Shown: positions 44,599 to 55,126 of the stretch, in pieces
Layout: every line of letters starts with the position of its first letter
Position numbering within the stretch: the stretch's first letter is position 1
Source: Agapanthus africanus
Lineage: Eukaryota > Streptophyta > Magnoliopsida > Asparagales > Amaryllidaceae
DNA length: 64,000 nt
Direction of reading: 5' to 3'
Assembly (NCBI GenBank): GCA_030015575.1
Contig: JASDDO010000016.1
Span: 108,271,241 to 108,335,240 of the forward strand
Notes under the pieces: model-generated
Seen by the model: only the letters and a program-made list of their open reading frames with translations
Told to the model about the DNA's origin: nothing
The model's database searches: none
Translations under genes and position numbers: made by a program

Positions 44599-46807
44599 TG
44601 TAAGTGCACGGCAGCGCCCCGGCCGTCAATCCGACGCCGGAATGTGGAAGCGGTGATAAAATTTAATTTTGCGGACTTAGCAAACCGGCACCACCGCGCA
44701 CTAAACCCCGGATCGGGCCATTAAACTAGATCTAGCAACTAACAAGAAGGGGAAGAGATATACCGACTGATCCGAGTCCTCCGGTCTTCATCTCCACTCC
44801 GATCTTCTCGCGAGATCTCCGGTCGTCGCCTCCTCGCCGGAAGGGCACCACGTCGCCTGCATCTTTTACGGGCTCCCGCCTCTATACCGAGGCAACTCGG
44901 GCATGAAGCTGGCAAGTCGACATGCCCAAGACTTGCTGTAGGATGTAGTGTAGAGTGCATGTCTCACTTTGGGGTATTGATTGCCTTTTGAAGATGGAGG
45001 AATAAAGGTATGAAAAATGGTGCTTTCATTTTTCCTTGTATCAAAAATGAGATGAAGAATGCAACAAGCTCAAAAATGAAATTCTCTCATCCTCACTCAA
45101 AGAAGTGGCCGGCCTCTTATCTTGAAAGAATGGTGGAGCAAAGAAGTTCTAGCATGAAGGGAGGTTACTGTAGGATAAAGCAAGAGGTGACCTTAAACAA
45201 AACATTATCATCACAAACTTACATCCAAACCATACCCTCTCAAATCACAATAAATGCAAGTGATGGTGCAAAAGAAAAAGATGCCACCATAATGAATACA
45301 AGTGCAAGAAAACCCCTTCCACAAATGTTATTTGCACAATTGCAAATAACCCCCTCCATCGGAAAAGTTCGGCCGGGAAAGAACAAAGGAAAACCGGCCG
45401 GAACGGAATGCAAACTGGCAATTCCAGAAAACCGGTCCCGTAATAAATTACAGGAAAACCCCAATACTGTGCATACACACCCGCATCTGTATTCCGTTCG
45501 GATACAAATGAAGTGAGACAAAATCTACACTGTACTAAACTAGGATCCGGCTTAAACCAAAGCCGGCTAGTAATATCCGTCCGATCCTGATCCGTGCAAT
45601 ACCGCACGTATCTGATCGAACGCTGCCATATAACCATACGGCCACTAGTACAAAACTGTCCGATCCTTATCCGTGCAATACCGCACGTATCTGATCGGAC
45701 CCTGCCATATCTCCATACTGCCTCTACAGCGTTTCGCCCGAAAGCTGAGTAACTGAAAGTGTGGTGGACTCTAAAGACTCGTCAATACTATGGCTGTGGA
45801 TTTAACCACTAGCACGTCAGAGGTATAAGCCAATACGTGACGGGCCACCAGCTATTGACTAAAAGGGACGTCGATGAGCGAACTCATCCTGACACCCTAT
45901 TGAGCCTGTCAGTGACAATATCCGTACAGTCCGGTCCGTTCGTCTATGAGCATCGCATGTCGGGCCTAGGGGGTTGGTAAAAGTCAGACCCCCAAAAGCG
46001 GTACAAGTCGTGTCGGAGTGTAGCCCAGAACACCATGAGATACTACTGGAATACCTGCCAGTAAATCTCCTGCCTTGGCCAAGGTCTTCGTGTAATGGCT
46101 CTCCTAGACACAGCGCGACCTCACCCCCAATACCGGGAGAGACGAACCCCTGAAGATCCGCTCACTGCCTCCATGTGGCTCGGGACTGTACCCAACTAAA
46201 ACCTGTTTGCACGACTCCTTTGAGCCGTGGTTGGGTAGTAATCAAAGCACAGTGGGAACTCACACGAGACAAATGACGATCCTCAGGTCGATGAACTAAC
46301 CTGTACACATGTCACCAGGGAACTGCTATCTGACGTCAGGTATAAGACCAACTAGCATGTTCCCGGCGAGTCATGTCCGGTGTACTCATAACCCAATGAG
46401 CACCTGTATACATCTTAGGTGAACCAACTGACACCAGTGGCTTGTGAGACCGGCCACCGCCCCTCGTCGGGGTCTCGACTGTATACACTAGTCTACTCTG
46501 GAGTATCGATGCCCTGTCTCGAAACTCCTACGACTAGGGACCTTTTAAGGATGTGCTTATAGACTACCAGCTCCCACGTATATGATCGCCCTCATACTGC
46601 CGGTAGTCAAGCAAGAATCCTAGGGGCTCTATCAACGTGCAATAGCGACCTGTCATGTCACCTAAAGCAGTACACGATGATAAAGGTAAACCAGATAGCG
46701 TATTATCATCTCGAGTAAGACTGTCTTCCCGGGATAGGTCCTCCCTCAATCATTGCAATCACGTGCCTGTGACCCAATAATTGACTCTGAGGGCACTATC
46801 TCCAACA
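44599..46807 (-). repeat. 3' LTR of Copia-4
   Basis: This 2209-bp LTR reads TGTAAGTGCACGG...CTCCAACA on the plus strand. A 168-codon frame on the opposite strand (45010-45516) is also open in the other LTR. Given the recent common origin of the two LTRs this is not evidence of selection. Confidence 0.93.
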
Positions 46808-49373
46808 ATCTCCCACTTGCACTCAAGGCTAATTATTGCGATGTCGCATACTCACAGCCCGTGTGATACCGAACACCCAACTCCTCTACTAGTCAGTCTC
46901 ACAAAAACCGTTTGTGAAACTATTGCGTTCGAGGAATAGCCTCAGTGAGTGGATCCGCCTTGATGTTTCTTTCTATGTCTCTCTATATCTCAAGTTCGCG
47001 GAGAAAGCCATCTCCCGAAATGAGCAATACCTGTCTTAGTATGTCTGGATGTCTGATGGGACCTAGCTCATAAATGAACTCCAAATCCAAACTTCTTAGA
47101 CTGTATCGTCAACTGAACTTAATCAGTATCCTGCTCCATGCCTCCCTCAGTATTTCCTTGGACCACCTGTCCAAAATACTGCCCCTCATTAGAAGGAAAA
47201 ATATAACTCTGACAATCACCCCGTCGTCCATGTCACCTTGGAAGCCTGGAGTGATAACCGTCTCCTAAAGGAGGCAGCCGTTATCATATCCCTAGAACAT
47301 TCACTTATGTTCTAAAACTTCTTCCGACTGTTTCTCCAGGATTGGATCAATGTCAACTTATTGCATCTATTGCAAGAACAACATCTGGTGTGGTACTTGA
47401 CATCTCATGATTGACTCAATTGCCTAAGCAAGTGATCTGCCAATCATGCACATCCCTCTCTACTTTAGTCTATAAGACACCTTTAGAGAGGGTGACTCCA
47501 TCACCTGCAGGTACACTACCATGCCAGGAGTCTTCCATTCTAAATACTCTTAGAATGGTGTCTAAGTACCCAGATTGGGAAACCACCCAAATCTAGATCT
47601 AAAACCATAGATCTAGTAACCAGTATGTCAGATATTATGTCCAAGTCCCATGTGGAGAAACCACTGTGTGACGACCAAAGTATAACCGATCGTAGTATAG
47701 GAGTTTCCTTTTCTACTACCTTCTCAACAGATCCATCCCCTATTCTGATGACGTCAAACCTATGACTGTCACATCAGAAATAGATGATCTATCTCCGCTA
47801 CATCTGCTTTAGTCTATAAATAAACATAAGCCTGATGTCCACTAATGCTTCCGCTGCTCCCACTGACTACGACAACCCTCTGCCAGAGTCATATAGACGT
47901 GCACTTCTAAAACTAGTTTAGAACGACGCTGTACTCATCCTCCTGCCAGGTCTCGCAGCCTGGAACAACAACAATGGCAAGTGTGGGTAAACAAGAACTT
48001 CCCTGTCACCGTCCTTGAGGCTACCGGAGTACCTCTCGGGTGCCTGAAGTTACCCACCTTATCTGCGGAGTGGCCAATGGAATGTCAAATCAGATTGAAT
48101 CTTTAGGTTCCTTATCAAATCTTCAGTAATCGTTTGCGGTTCTGGAATCACTTCCAGTTCTACCATACTCCTACTACTGTTTTTGAAAAAATCCATTTTT
48201 AATAAAACTGTGGCGAGTCTAGAACAATATTTCTATTGATCTGCCAGATGGTAGAAAGTCAACCCTCGTCATAGCCTGGGTCAACCCACAAACTGCCATT
48301 ACAGAAACGTGCCTTGAGTTGTCCAGTGTCTGGTTTTAATCATAAGCCGGACAACTCCCCGTACCTTAACAACGTTAAGATATGAACTGTTCTATATCCA
48401 ATATAGAACCAGAGGCACTGATTTAATTGAACCAGATTCAAATCATGCAGCTATCTCCAGTGCATGTAAACTAAATGGAAAGAGGCCGATCAGCGTTACT
48501 CAACTTAGGAATGCTTCCAATTATGAGTAACCTGAAAGAGAAGCAATTTCTCTTTACCATTACTATCAACTGAATACCATACATAAGTATCTACATCTTC
48601 GATCACTTTGAAGAATCCCGATACTTGCTACACCTGGTTCTCTACTCTATTCAAATACCTATAACTCCTCAAAACTCAGACCCTTTGTTTCTACGAAACA
48701 CATGTCTAAGAACTAGAGAAGTTAAAAGTAAACAGAATATAGTATGAGGACCAACCCCTCTGTCCTAATGGACACTGGACAATCATACAATACTCTATAT
48801 AAGTCCGCTGAGTCTAACAACTCTTTCACTGTGTGTCGTAGATTGAAAACTGTACTTATGGTTAAGAAGAATTACACCGCTGTTTAATGCTCCTTACCTA
48901 ACCATCCACTGATATAGGTAAATGTCATCGACATAATATCAAAAGGTATATCTCACTCTATGAAAATAAACGTACAGATATATCAATTTGAAATTGGTGC
49001 ACAACAGCGGATATTCAAAACCAAATATTTGCCGACCGGCAAACAGCCCAGGTGATTTCCTCATATATCACCGATTACAACGAATCCCGATATAATGAGG
49101 ATGATCACCCAATTCCCAATAACTTACTCCCACTCATCATCTGTAAAACCATACAGATGTGAGAATCATGCCTGATAAATACATACCCTGGATTAAGTGT
49201 CTAATCGGGAAATCAGTTTTCCATTAACAGTACACAGTTGAACTGAAACATTGAAATGTTTCGATGGGGTATACTGGTATTCCTAGCAATGCCTCTACCA
49301 TTATCCAGATTCACAACTATAACCGTATAATTCTTTGCCACCTCTCCAAATCCCTTTATATGTCTTTAGTCAT
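46808..49373 (-). pseudogene. Copia-4 pol remnant
   Basis: Nucleotide-level matches to Copia-3 appear in the expected order: RNase H end (GTGAGTGGATCCGC near 46945), RT 3' part (near 47460-47600), RT around the CCGCTGCTCCCACTG stretch (near 47850), integrase C-terminus (near 48000-48070 and 48180-48370) and weak integrase core to about 49300. About 320 bp of RT N-terminal sequence near 47995 are missing. No frame over about 80 codons carries a pol motif. Decay is much greater than the LTR divergence. Confidence 0.72.
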
Positions 49374-50190
49374 TACCTTCTGCACACCCCTTTAGGCCAA
49401 TTTGTTTTCTTCCTTCCCTACCGTTCGGCACCAGCCTATGGTTTGGAAGAAGACTATCCAGTAAGCATAATGGGTGTACTGTCCTAGTCCTAGGAGCACT
49501 CGCAATGCGAGAGAAGGTGAAGATAAAAGACAACCGAATAAAACTTATTCCTATTTCTCCTGGACCAGAATCCATCCCCGAACTGGAACAAGTTCCTTTC
49601 GAGTTCGTATATAACCATACGATGGAGTATCCAATAAACTGTGGATCTTCGTAGTGATACGGAGTGTCCTGGAGAAATACAAAGGTGATTTAGGATTGGC
49701 GAAGAAATACTTGGTTTGGTCGAGAATATCAGTCGCAATTTACTTTGCCCTCTTACTAATCCCTTGCTTTGTCTTAATCTTAATACCTTCTGCACACCGT
49801 TTAGGCTAATTGGTTTTCTTCATTCCCAACCGGTCGGCACCAGCCTAAGGTTTGGAAGAAGACTATCCAATTTGCGTAATAGGTGTACTATCTCCTAAAC
49901 CAAGGAGTACTCACAACTTGAGAGAAGGTAAAAGGGAAAAGACAACTGAATAATCCTATCCGTTTTCTCCAGAACCGGAAACCATCCTCGAATTCCTTCG
50001 AGTTCGTATCTAACCATACGATGGTTTTGTCCAATGGAAGTGGACGTTCATAGAAATACGGGGTGTCCTGGAGAAAAGGGTAAAAGTAGGAGTGGCAAAG
50101 AGGTCTGCAACTCTGACAATCCAAAAGCAAGTGTTAAGAAGGTTCGGTCAACTTGGTCACTGAGTCATATTCTAGGGTCGGGTCAAAGGT
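49374..50190 (-). repeat. 410-bp imperfect tandem duplication in Copia-4
   Basis: TACCTTCTGCACACC... at 49374 recurs at 49784. The units stay alignable over most of 410 bp, including CGGCACCAGCCTA, GGTTTGGAAGAAGACTATCC and CCATACGATGG. Unit 1 is 49374-49783 and unit 2 is 49784 to about 50190. It occupies the place of the missing gag, between the leader and protease remnants. Confidence 0.8.
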
Positions 50191-50501
50191 CGCTGCCAGA
50201 GAGAGAGAGAAAAGAAACACTCAGCGTGCACTCTAACCTAGATCAGAATGGTTACCAATTTATCTAATCTGGAAACCTCCCACTGTACCTCAAATTCACC
50301 TTCAAACCTGAAAGAAGAATTAGTCGGGGTCACCCGAGGAGTAAACCAACTCATCAGTGGGAATCGGGATCCAACTATCATTGCATGATAACGTGACGGA
50401 ATCCGCTCACGCTATCACACTCCAGAAGGTATGCGCATATCTGGCAAGTTTCAGTACTTTTGAAACTCCCGAAGTGATTTTTACCCCATGCTCTTATGAC
50501 C

Positions 50502-50693
50502 TTGACTAAGGCCAACAAATCATAAGTCACATGTCAAGTTCTACCCGTCATTGTCCAGGTTGATTTGAACCCACCCGTACGAGCCCTTGACTAAGGCCAA
50601 CAAGGCTATACGACTGTCCCAAACCAACACATCTATCTATGCAGCATATGAATACCCAATAGCTACCAAACACTGTGCCTTGACTAAGGCCAA
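50502..50693 (-). other. Three-hairpin array in Copia-4 leader
   Basis: TTGACTAAGGCCAA occurs at 50502, 50587 and 50680, identical in all three, 85 and 93 bp apart. It folds as TTGAC/GGCCAA-type stems with G-U pairing. It is the counterpart of the Copia-1 array. Confidence 0.62.
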
Positions 50694-50843
50694 CAAACAC
50701 AGCTTGAATACTATTGAATACCCATATGAAACGACGGAGGGCCACGAATGGTTTCTGGCGAAAACCTTTAACGTAGTGAACTTGATATCGTTGAAGGAAC
50801 GGATAGCTTTTTAGAAAATATAGTGACGAAAACCTTTACTAAA

Positions 50844-51045
50844 GAGGTCACTCCCGGTGAAGGGATCTCGGCACTTTCCCCGTAGAATGGGGTGCAGGGT
50901 ATTCCAAATGAATACCACGATGCAAAGCAAAAGTAATCGCCTATAGTGAAGTTAATGCTCTGACGCAAACTTCTGTCCAAGGGGTCACTCCCGGTGAAGG
51001 GATCTCGGCCCTTGCCTCGTCGACTGAGGAGCAGGATATTCCAAC
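50844..51045 (-). repeat. Duplicated leader block of Copia-4
   Basis: GGTCACTCCCGGTGAAGGGA occurs at about 50846 and 50983, followed by related CTCGGC and GCAGG segments, period 137 bp. Confidence 0.7.
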
Positions 51046-52234
51046 TGAATACCACGATGCAAAACAAAAGAGAACGCCCTTGCAATAACAGCTTTTTTGA
51101 AAAGTGTTCCAACAACATCAGAATAGGTTTGTTTAACTTGCATTGATCCGAATCAACGCAGTCCCATCAATTGATCACACCAGAAAGAACGAAAATATAC
51201 TGACGTACGTATATGCCATCCGCATTCGCCACTGGGTCCCGTCATCACCCGTTAGGTTAGCTTACTAACGGCAGAGCGGGGACTGGACTAGCGCGGATGA
51301 AAAACATATGCAACATCTACTAATATATATACCAATATATTATATTCGCTCAAGGCGTGATAAAATGCAACATCACAGAAATGTACAGCATCACAGAACA
51401 ATACAGATATCTGGGATCCCCGGGTTTCACAGAGCCACTACTGAAACCCGACGTTCCCCTGGTCGTGTGGATAGCCTGTGCAATGAAATCCTAGACCCCT
51501 ACGGGCGCGACAAGTTACCCGCCAAGACCTGAAGCGAGGCAGCCCCCTTCATCGACGTGAATGGACCACCCGGCACTCCACGGAATCCGGCAACTTGGGC
51601 ACCCCTCCTGGGTCAACCTATACCCCCTACGAGTGCGGCGAATAGCCCGCCAATCCCAGAGTGAAGCCCCTTCCGTCCCAATGCCATGAGATGCGGGCTT
51701 GTTGCCCTCCAGAACCCGGCCATCCGTGCACCCCACCGCGGGGTAATCCTAGTACAGAAAGTAAAATATACATACACCGGGTACATCGACCGCAACCAGG
51801 TCGTGCCCCAAAAGAATAATACAAACTGGCAGTGACGGCAGTCCACATGTCGGACGCTCGCCCCGCAAAATCAAATGTACATAATACACCAACACTGTAC
51901 TAGCATTGCATCCAGGCTGTCCCCACGACCGATCCGCAACATCACAGCAAAATCACAAAACATCAACGTGAAAGTCACGTTCGCAAATCCGTCTAACCGG
52001 GCTATAGCAATTAGACTGGATTTACCGATCGAGTGACATTCACGGTCGCAGATATAATGTAAATACTGTGAAAAGTGTGTTTAAAATATCCGATCGAACA
52101 AAAATTAACAAGTGGGCCCCTAAGCAATACTGTAGCACTCACAGAAATTCTGGGCCCAATTTTAATATTCCAAAACCCCTAAAATAAGCCCAGAAGCCCA
52201 CTGGAAAAATACGACGCAGTGAAGGAACCAATGT

Positions 52235-52280
52235 GCGGCGGAACCGCGGCCCAAGGGGGGGTTTGGCCGTGGTTCCGCGC
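52235..52280 (-). promoter_or_regulatory. Paired GC palindromes in Copia-4 leader
   Basis: GCGGCGGAACCGCGGC (52235-52250) and GGCCGTGGTTCCGCGC (52265-52280) are 30 bp apart with spacer CCAAGGGGGGGTTT. They lie about 200-245 nt after the primer site. Both have lost some symmetry. Confidence 0.62.
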
Positions 52281-52479
52281 TTGGTTAGTCGACTGAATGT
52301 GTCGAATTTTCCCAGTAGTCTTATAATTTCCAGTACATTAGTTTTCTTCAACCTGAAAAATTTTTCGAGCAAGAAAAAATTCAACAGAAAACTGATGTGA
52401 GGAAAAATGTAGATTTTGGAATTTTGGTCGATCGGAAACGCAAAACACATCAAACGAAGCTAGACGAAGTTAATGGCGA

Positions 52480-52492
52480 GGCTCTGATACCA
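52480..52492 (-). other. Primer-binding site of Copia-4 (initiator tRNA-Met)
   Basis: In element sense TGGTATCAGAGCC follows the 5' LTR after one base, a perfect complement to the initiator tRNA-Met 3' end. Confidence 0.88.
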
Positions 52493-52493
52493 C

Positions 52494-54702
52494 TGTAAGT
52501 GCACGGCGGCGCCCCGGCCGTCAATCCGACGCCGGAATATGGAAGCGGTGATAAACTTTAATTTTGCGGACTTAGCAAACCGGCACCACCGCGCACTAAA
52601 CCCCGGATCGGGCCATTAAACTAGATCTAGCAACTAACAAGAAGGGGAAGAGATATACCGACTGATCCGAGTCCTCCGGTCTTCATCTCCACTCCGATCT
52701 CCTCGTGAGATCTCCGGTCGTCGCCTCCTCGCCGGAAGGGCACCACGTCGCCTGCATCTTTTACGGGCTCCCGCCTCTATACCGAGGCAACTCGGGCATG
52801 AAGCTGGCAAGTCGACATGCCCAAGACTTGCTGTAGGATGTAGTGTAGAGTGCATGTCTCACTTTGGGGTATTGGTTGCCTTTTGAAGATGGAGGAATAA
52901 AGGTATGAAAAATGGTGCTTTCATTTTTCCTTGTATCAAAAATGAGATGAAGAATGCCACAAGCTCAAAAATGAAATTCTCTCATCCTCACTCAAAGAAG
53001 TGGCCGGCCTCTTATCTTGAAAGAATGGTGGAGCAAAGAAGTTCTAGCATGAAGGGAGGTTATTGTAGGATAAAGCAAGAGGTGACCTTAAACAAAACAT
53101 TATCATCACAAACTTACATCCAAACCATACCCTCTCAAATCACAATAAATGCAAGTGATGGTGCAAAAGAAAAAGATGCCACCATAATGAATACAAGTGC
53201 AAGAAAACCCCTTCCACAAATGTTATTTGCACAATTGCAAATAACCCCCTCCATCGGAAAAGTTCGGCCGGGAAAGAACAAAGGAAAACCGGCCGGAACG
53301 GAATGCAAACTGGCAATTCCAGAAAACTGGTCCCGTAATAAATTACAGGAAAACCCCAATACTGTGCATACACACCCGCATCTGTATTCCGTCCGGATAC
53401 AAATGCAATGAGACAAAATCTACACTGTACTAAACTAGGATCTGGCTTAAACCAAAGCCGGCTAGTAATATCCGTCTGATCCTGATCCGTGCAATACCGC
53501 ACGTATCTGATCGAACGCTGCCATATAACCATACGGCCAATAGTATAAAACTGTCCGATCCTGATCCGTGCAATACCGCACGTATCTGATCGGACCCTAC
53601 CATATCTCCATACGGCCTCTACAGCGTTTCGCCCGAAAGCTGAGTAACTGAAAGTGTGGTGGACTCTAAAGACTCGTCAATACTATGGCTGTGGATTTAA
53701 CCACTAGCACGTCAGAGGTATAAGCCAATACGTGACGGGCCACCAGCTATTGACTAAAAGGGACGTCGATGAGCGAACTCATCCTGATACCCTACTGAGC
53801 CTGTCAGTGACAATATCCGTACAGTCCGGTCCGTTCGTCTATGAGCATCGCATGTCGGGCCTAGGGGGTTGGTAAAAGTCACACCCCCAAAAGCGGTACA
53901 AGTCGTGTCGGAGTGTATCCCAGAACACCCTGAGATACTACTGGAATACCTACCAGTAAATCTCCTGCCTTGGCCAAGGTTTTCGTGTAATGGCTCTCCT
54001 AGACACAGCGCGACCTCACCCCCAATACCGGGAGAGACGAACCCCTGAAGATCCGCTCACTGCCTCCATGTGGCTCGGGACTGTACCCAACTAAAACCTG
54101 TTTGCACGAATCCTTTGAGCCGTGGTAGGGTAGTAATCAAAGCACAGTGGGAACTCACACGAGACAAATGACGATCCTCAGGTCGATGAACTAACCTGTA
54201 CACATGTCACCAGGGAACTGCTATCTGACGTCAGGTATAAGACCAACTAGCATGTTCCCGGCGAGTCATGTCCGGTGTACTCATAACCCAATGAGCACCT
54301 GTATACATCGTAGGTGAACCAACTGACACCAGTGGCTTGTGAGACCGGCCACCGCCCCTCGTCGGGGTCTCGACTGTATACACTAGTCTACTCTGGAGTA
54401 TCGATGCCCTGTCTCGAAACTCCTACGACTAGGGACCTTTTAAGGATGTGCTTATAGACTACCAGCTCCCACGTATATGATCGCCCTCATACTGTCGTTA
54501 GTCAAGCAAGAATCCTAGGGGCTCTATCAACGTGCAATAGCGACCTGTCATGTCACCTAAAGCAGTACACGATGATAAAGGTAAACCAGATAGCGTACTA
54601 TCATCTCGAGTAAGACTGTCTTCCCGGGATAGGTCCTCCCTCAATCATTACAATCACGTGCCTGTGACCCAATAATTGACTCTGAGGGCACTCTCTCCAA
54701 CA
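52494..54702 (-). repeat. 5' LTR of Copia-4
   Basis: This 2209-bp LTR is the partner of 44599-46807 and is followed by the target copy ATATT at 54703-54707. Confidence 0.93.
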
Positions 54703-54707
54703 ATATT

Positions 54708-54889
54708 ACTATCTTGGTGATTGTTTACTTAGATTTCTTATCATGTTAGTAAGTGCTTTCATTTAAAACTTATAACACTCTATACTTTCACTAGTTTGAT
54801 TTCTGGGTTTTCGGTTCACTTAGTCGCGTTACGCCTGTAGACGTTACGTGGTTAAGTGCCGGTCACGGGCCAAACTTCGGGTCATGACA
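54708..54889 (+). repeat. 5' LTR of Tek1, second part
   Basis: The last 182 bp of the Tek1 LTR, after the Copia-4 target copy, end GGGTCATGACA. The matching part of the 3' LTR is beyond the window. Confidence 0.82.
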
Positions 54890-54893
54890 AAGT

Positions 54894-54905
54894 TGGTATC
54901 AGAGC
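54894..54905 (+). other. Primer-binding site of Tek1 (initiator tRNA-Met)
   Basis: TGGTATCAGAGC lies 4 bases after the LTR end. It complements the initiator tRNA-Met 3' end. Confidence 0.88.
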
Positions 54906-55126
54906 GTAGGTTTTACCTTTCGGAGTGTAGGATGACCCTGGTATGATGGAGTAGGTAGCTGCAGCAGGGTAGCGTAGCGTGTGTATGTTCCGCGGCATAT
55001 TCACGACACGGTACTCCGCCTACGCGACCTTAGGACTTGTTGATATAAAATTCCTTCTTGAGTATATACATTCTTGAGATTCGATTTCCGTACCCATATC
55101 GAATCCTATTGTTCCTTTCAGCCAAT

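Larger units (their letters stand above)
50191..52479 (-). other. Leader of Copia-4
   Basis: This is about 2.3 kb of noncoding sequence with the hairpin array (50502-50693), the duplicated block (50844-51045), a stretch matching Copia-2 18300-18700 and the palindrome pair (52235-52280). The start, with GGCAGCGACC in sense, aligns to the gag-less junction of Copia-1 and Copia-2. Confidence 0.73.
44599..54702 (-). mobile_element. Copia-4: complete, young, coding-dead Angela-like element, TSD ATATT
   Basis: The LTRs at 44599-46807 and 52494-54702 are both 2209 bp. By eye they differ at about 34 positions with no indel (about 98.5% identity). Target copies are ATATT (44594-44598 and 54703-54707). 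It sits in the 5' LTR of Tek1. The interior has only decayed pol, no gag and a 410-bp tandem duplication. Sense start TGTTGGAGATAG differs slightly from the other copia LTRs. Confidence 0.94.

Noticed and set aside
45010-45516. 168-codon open frame, repeated at 52905-53411
   Set aside because: It lies antisense in both Copia-4 LTRs, has no recognisable domain, and is shared only because the LTRs are recent copies. Conservation therefore says nothing about coding.
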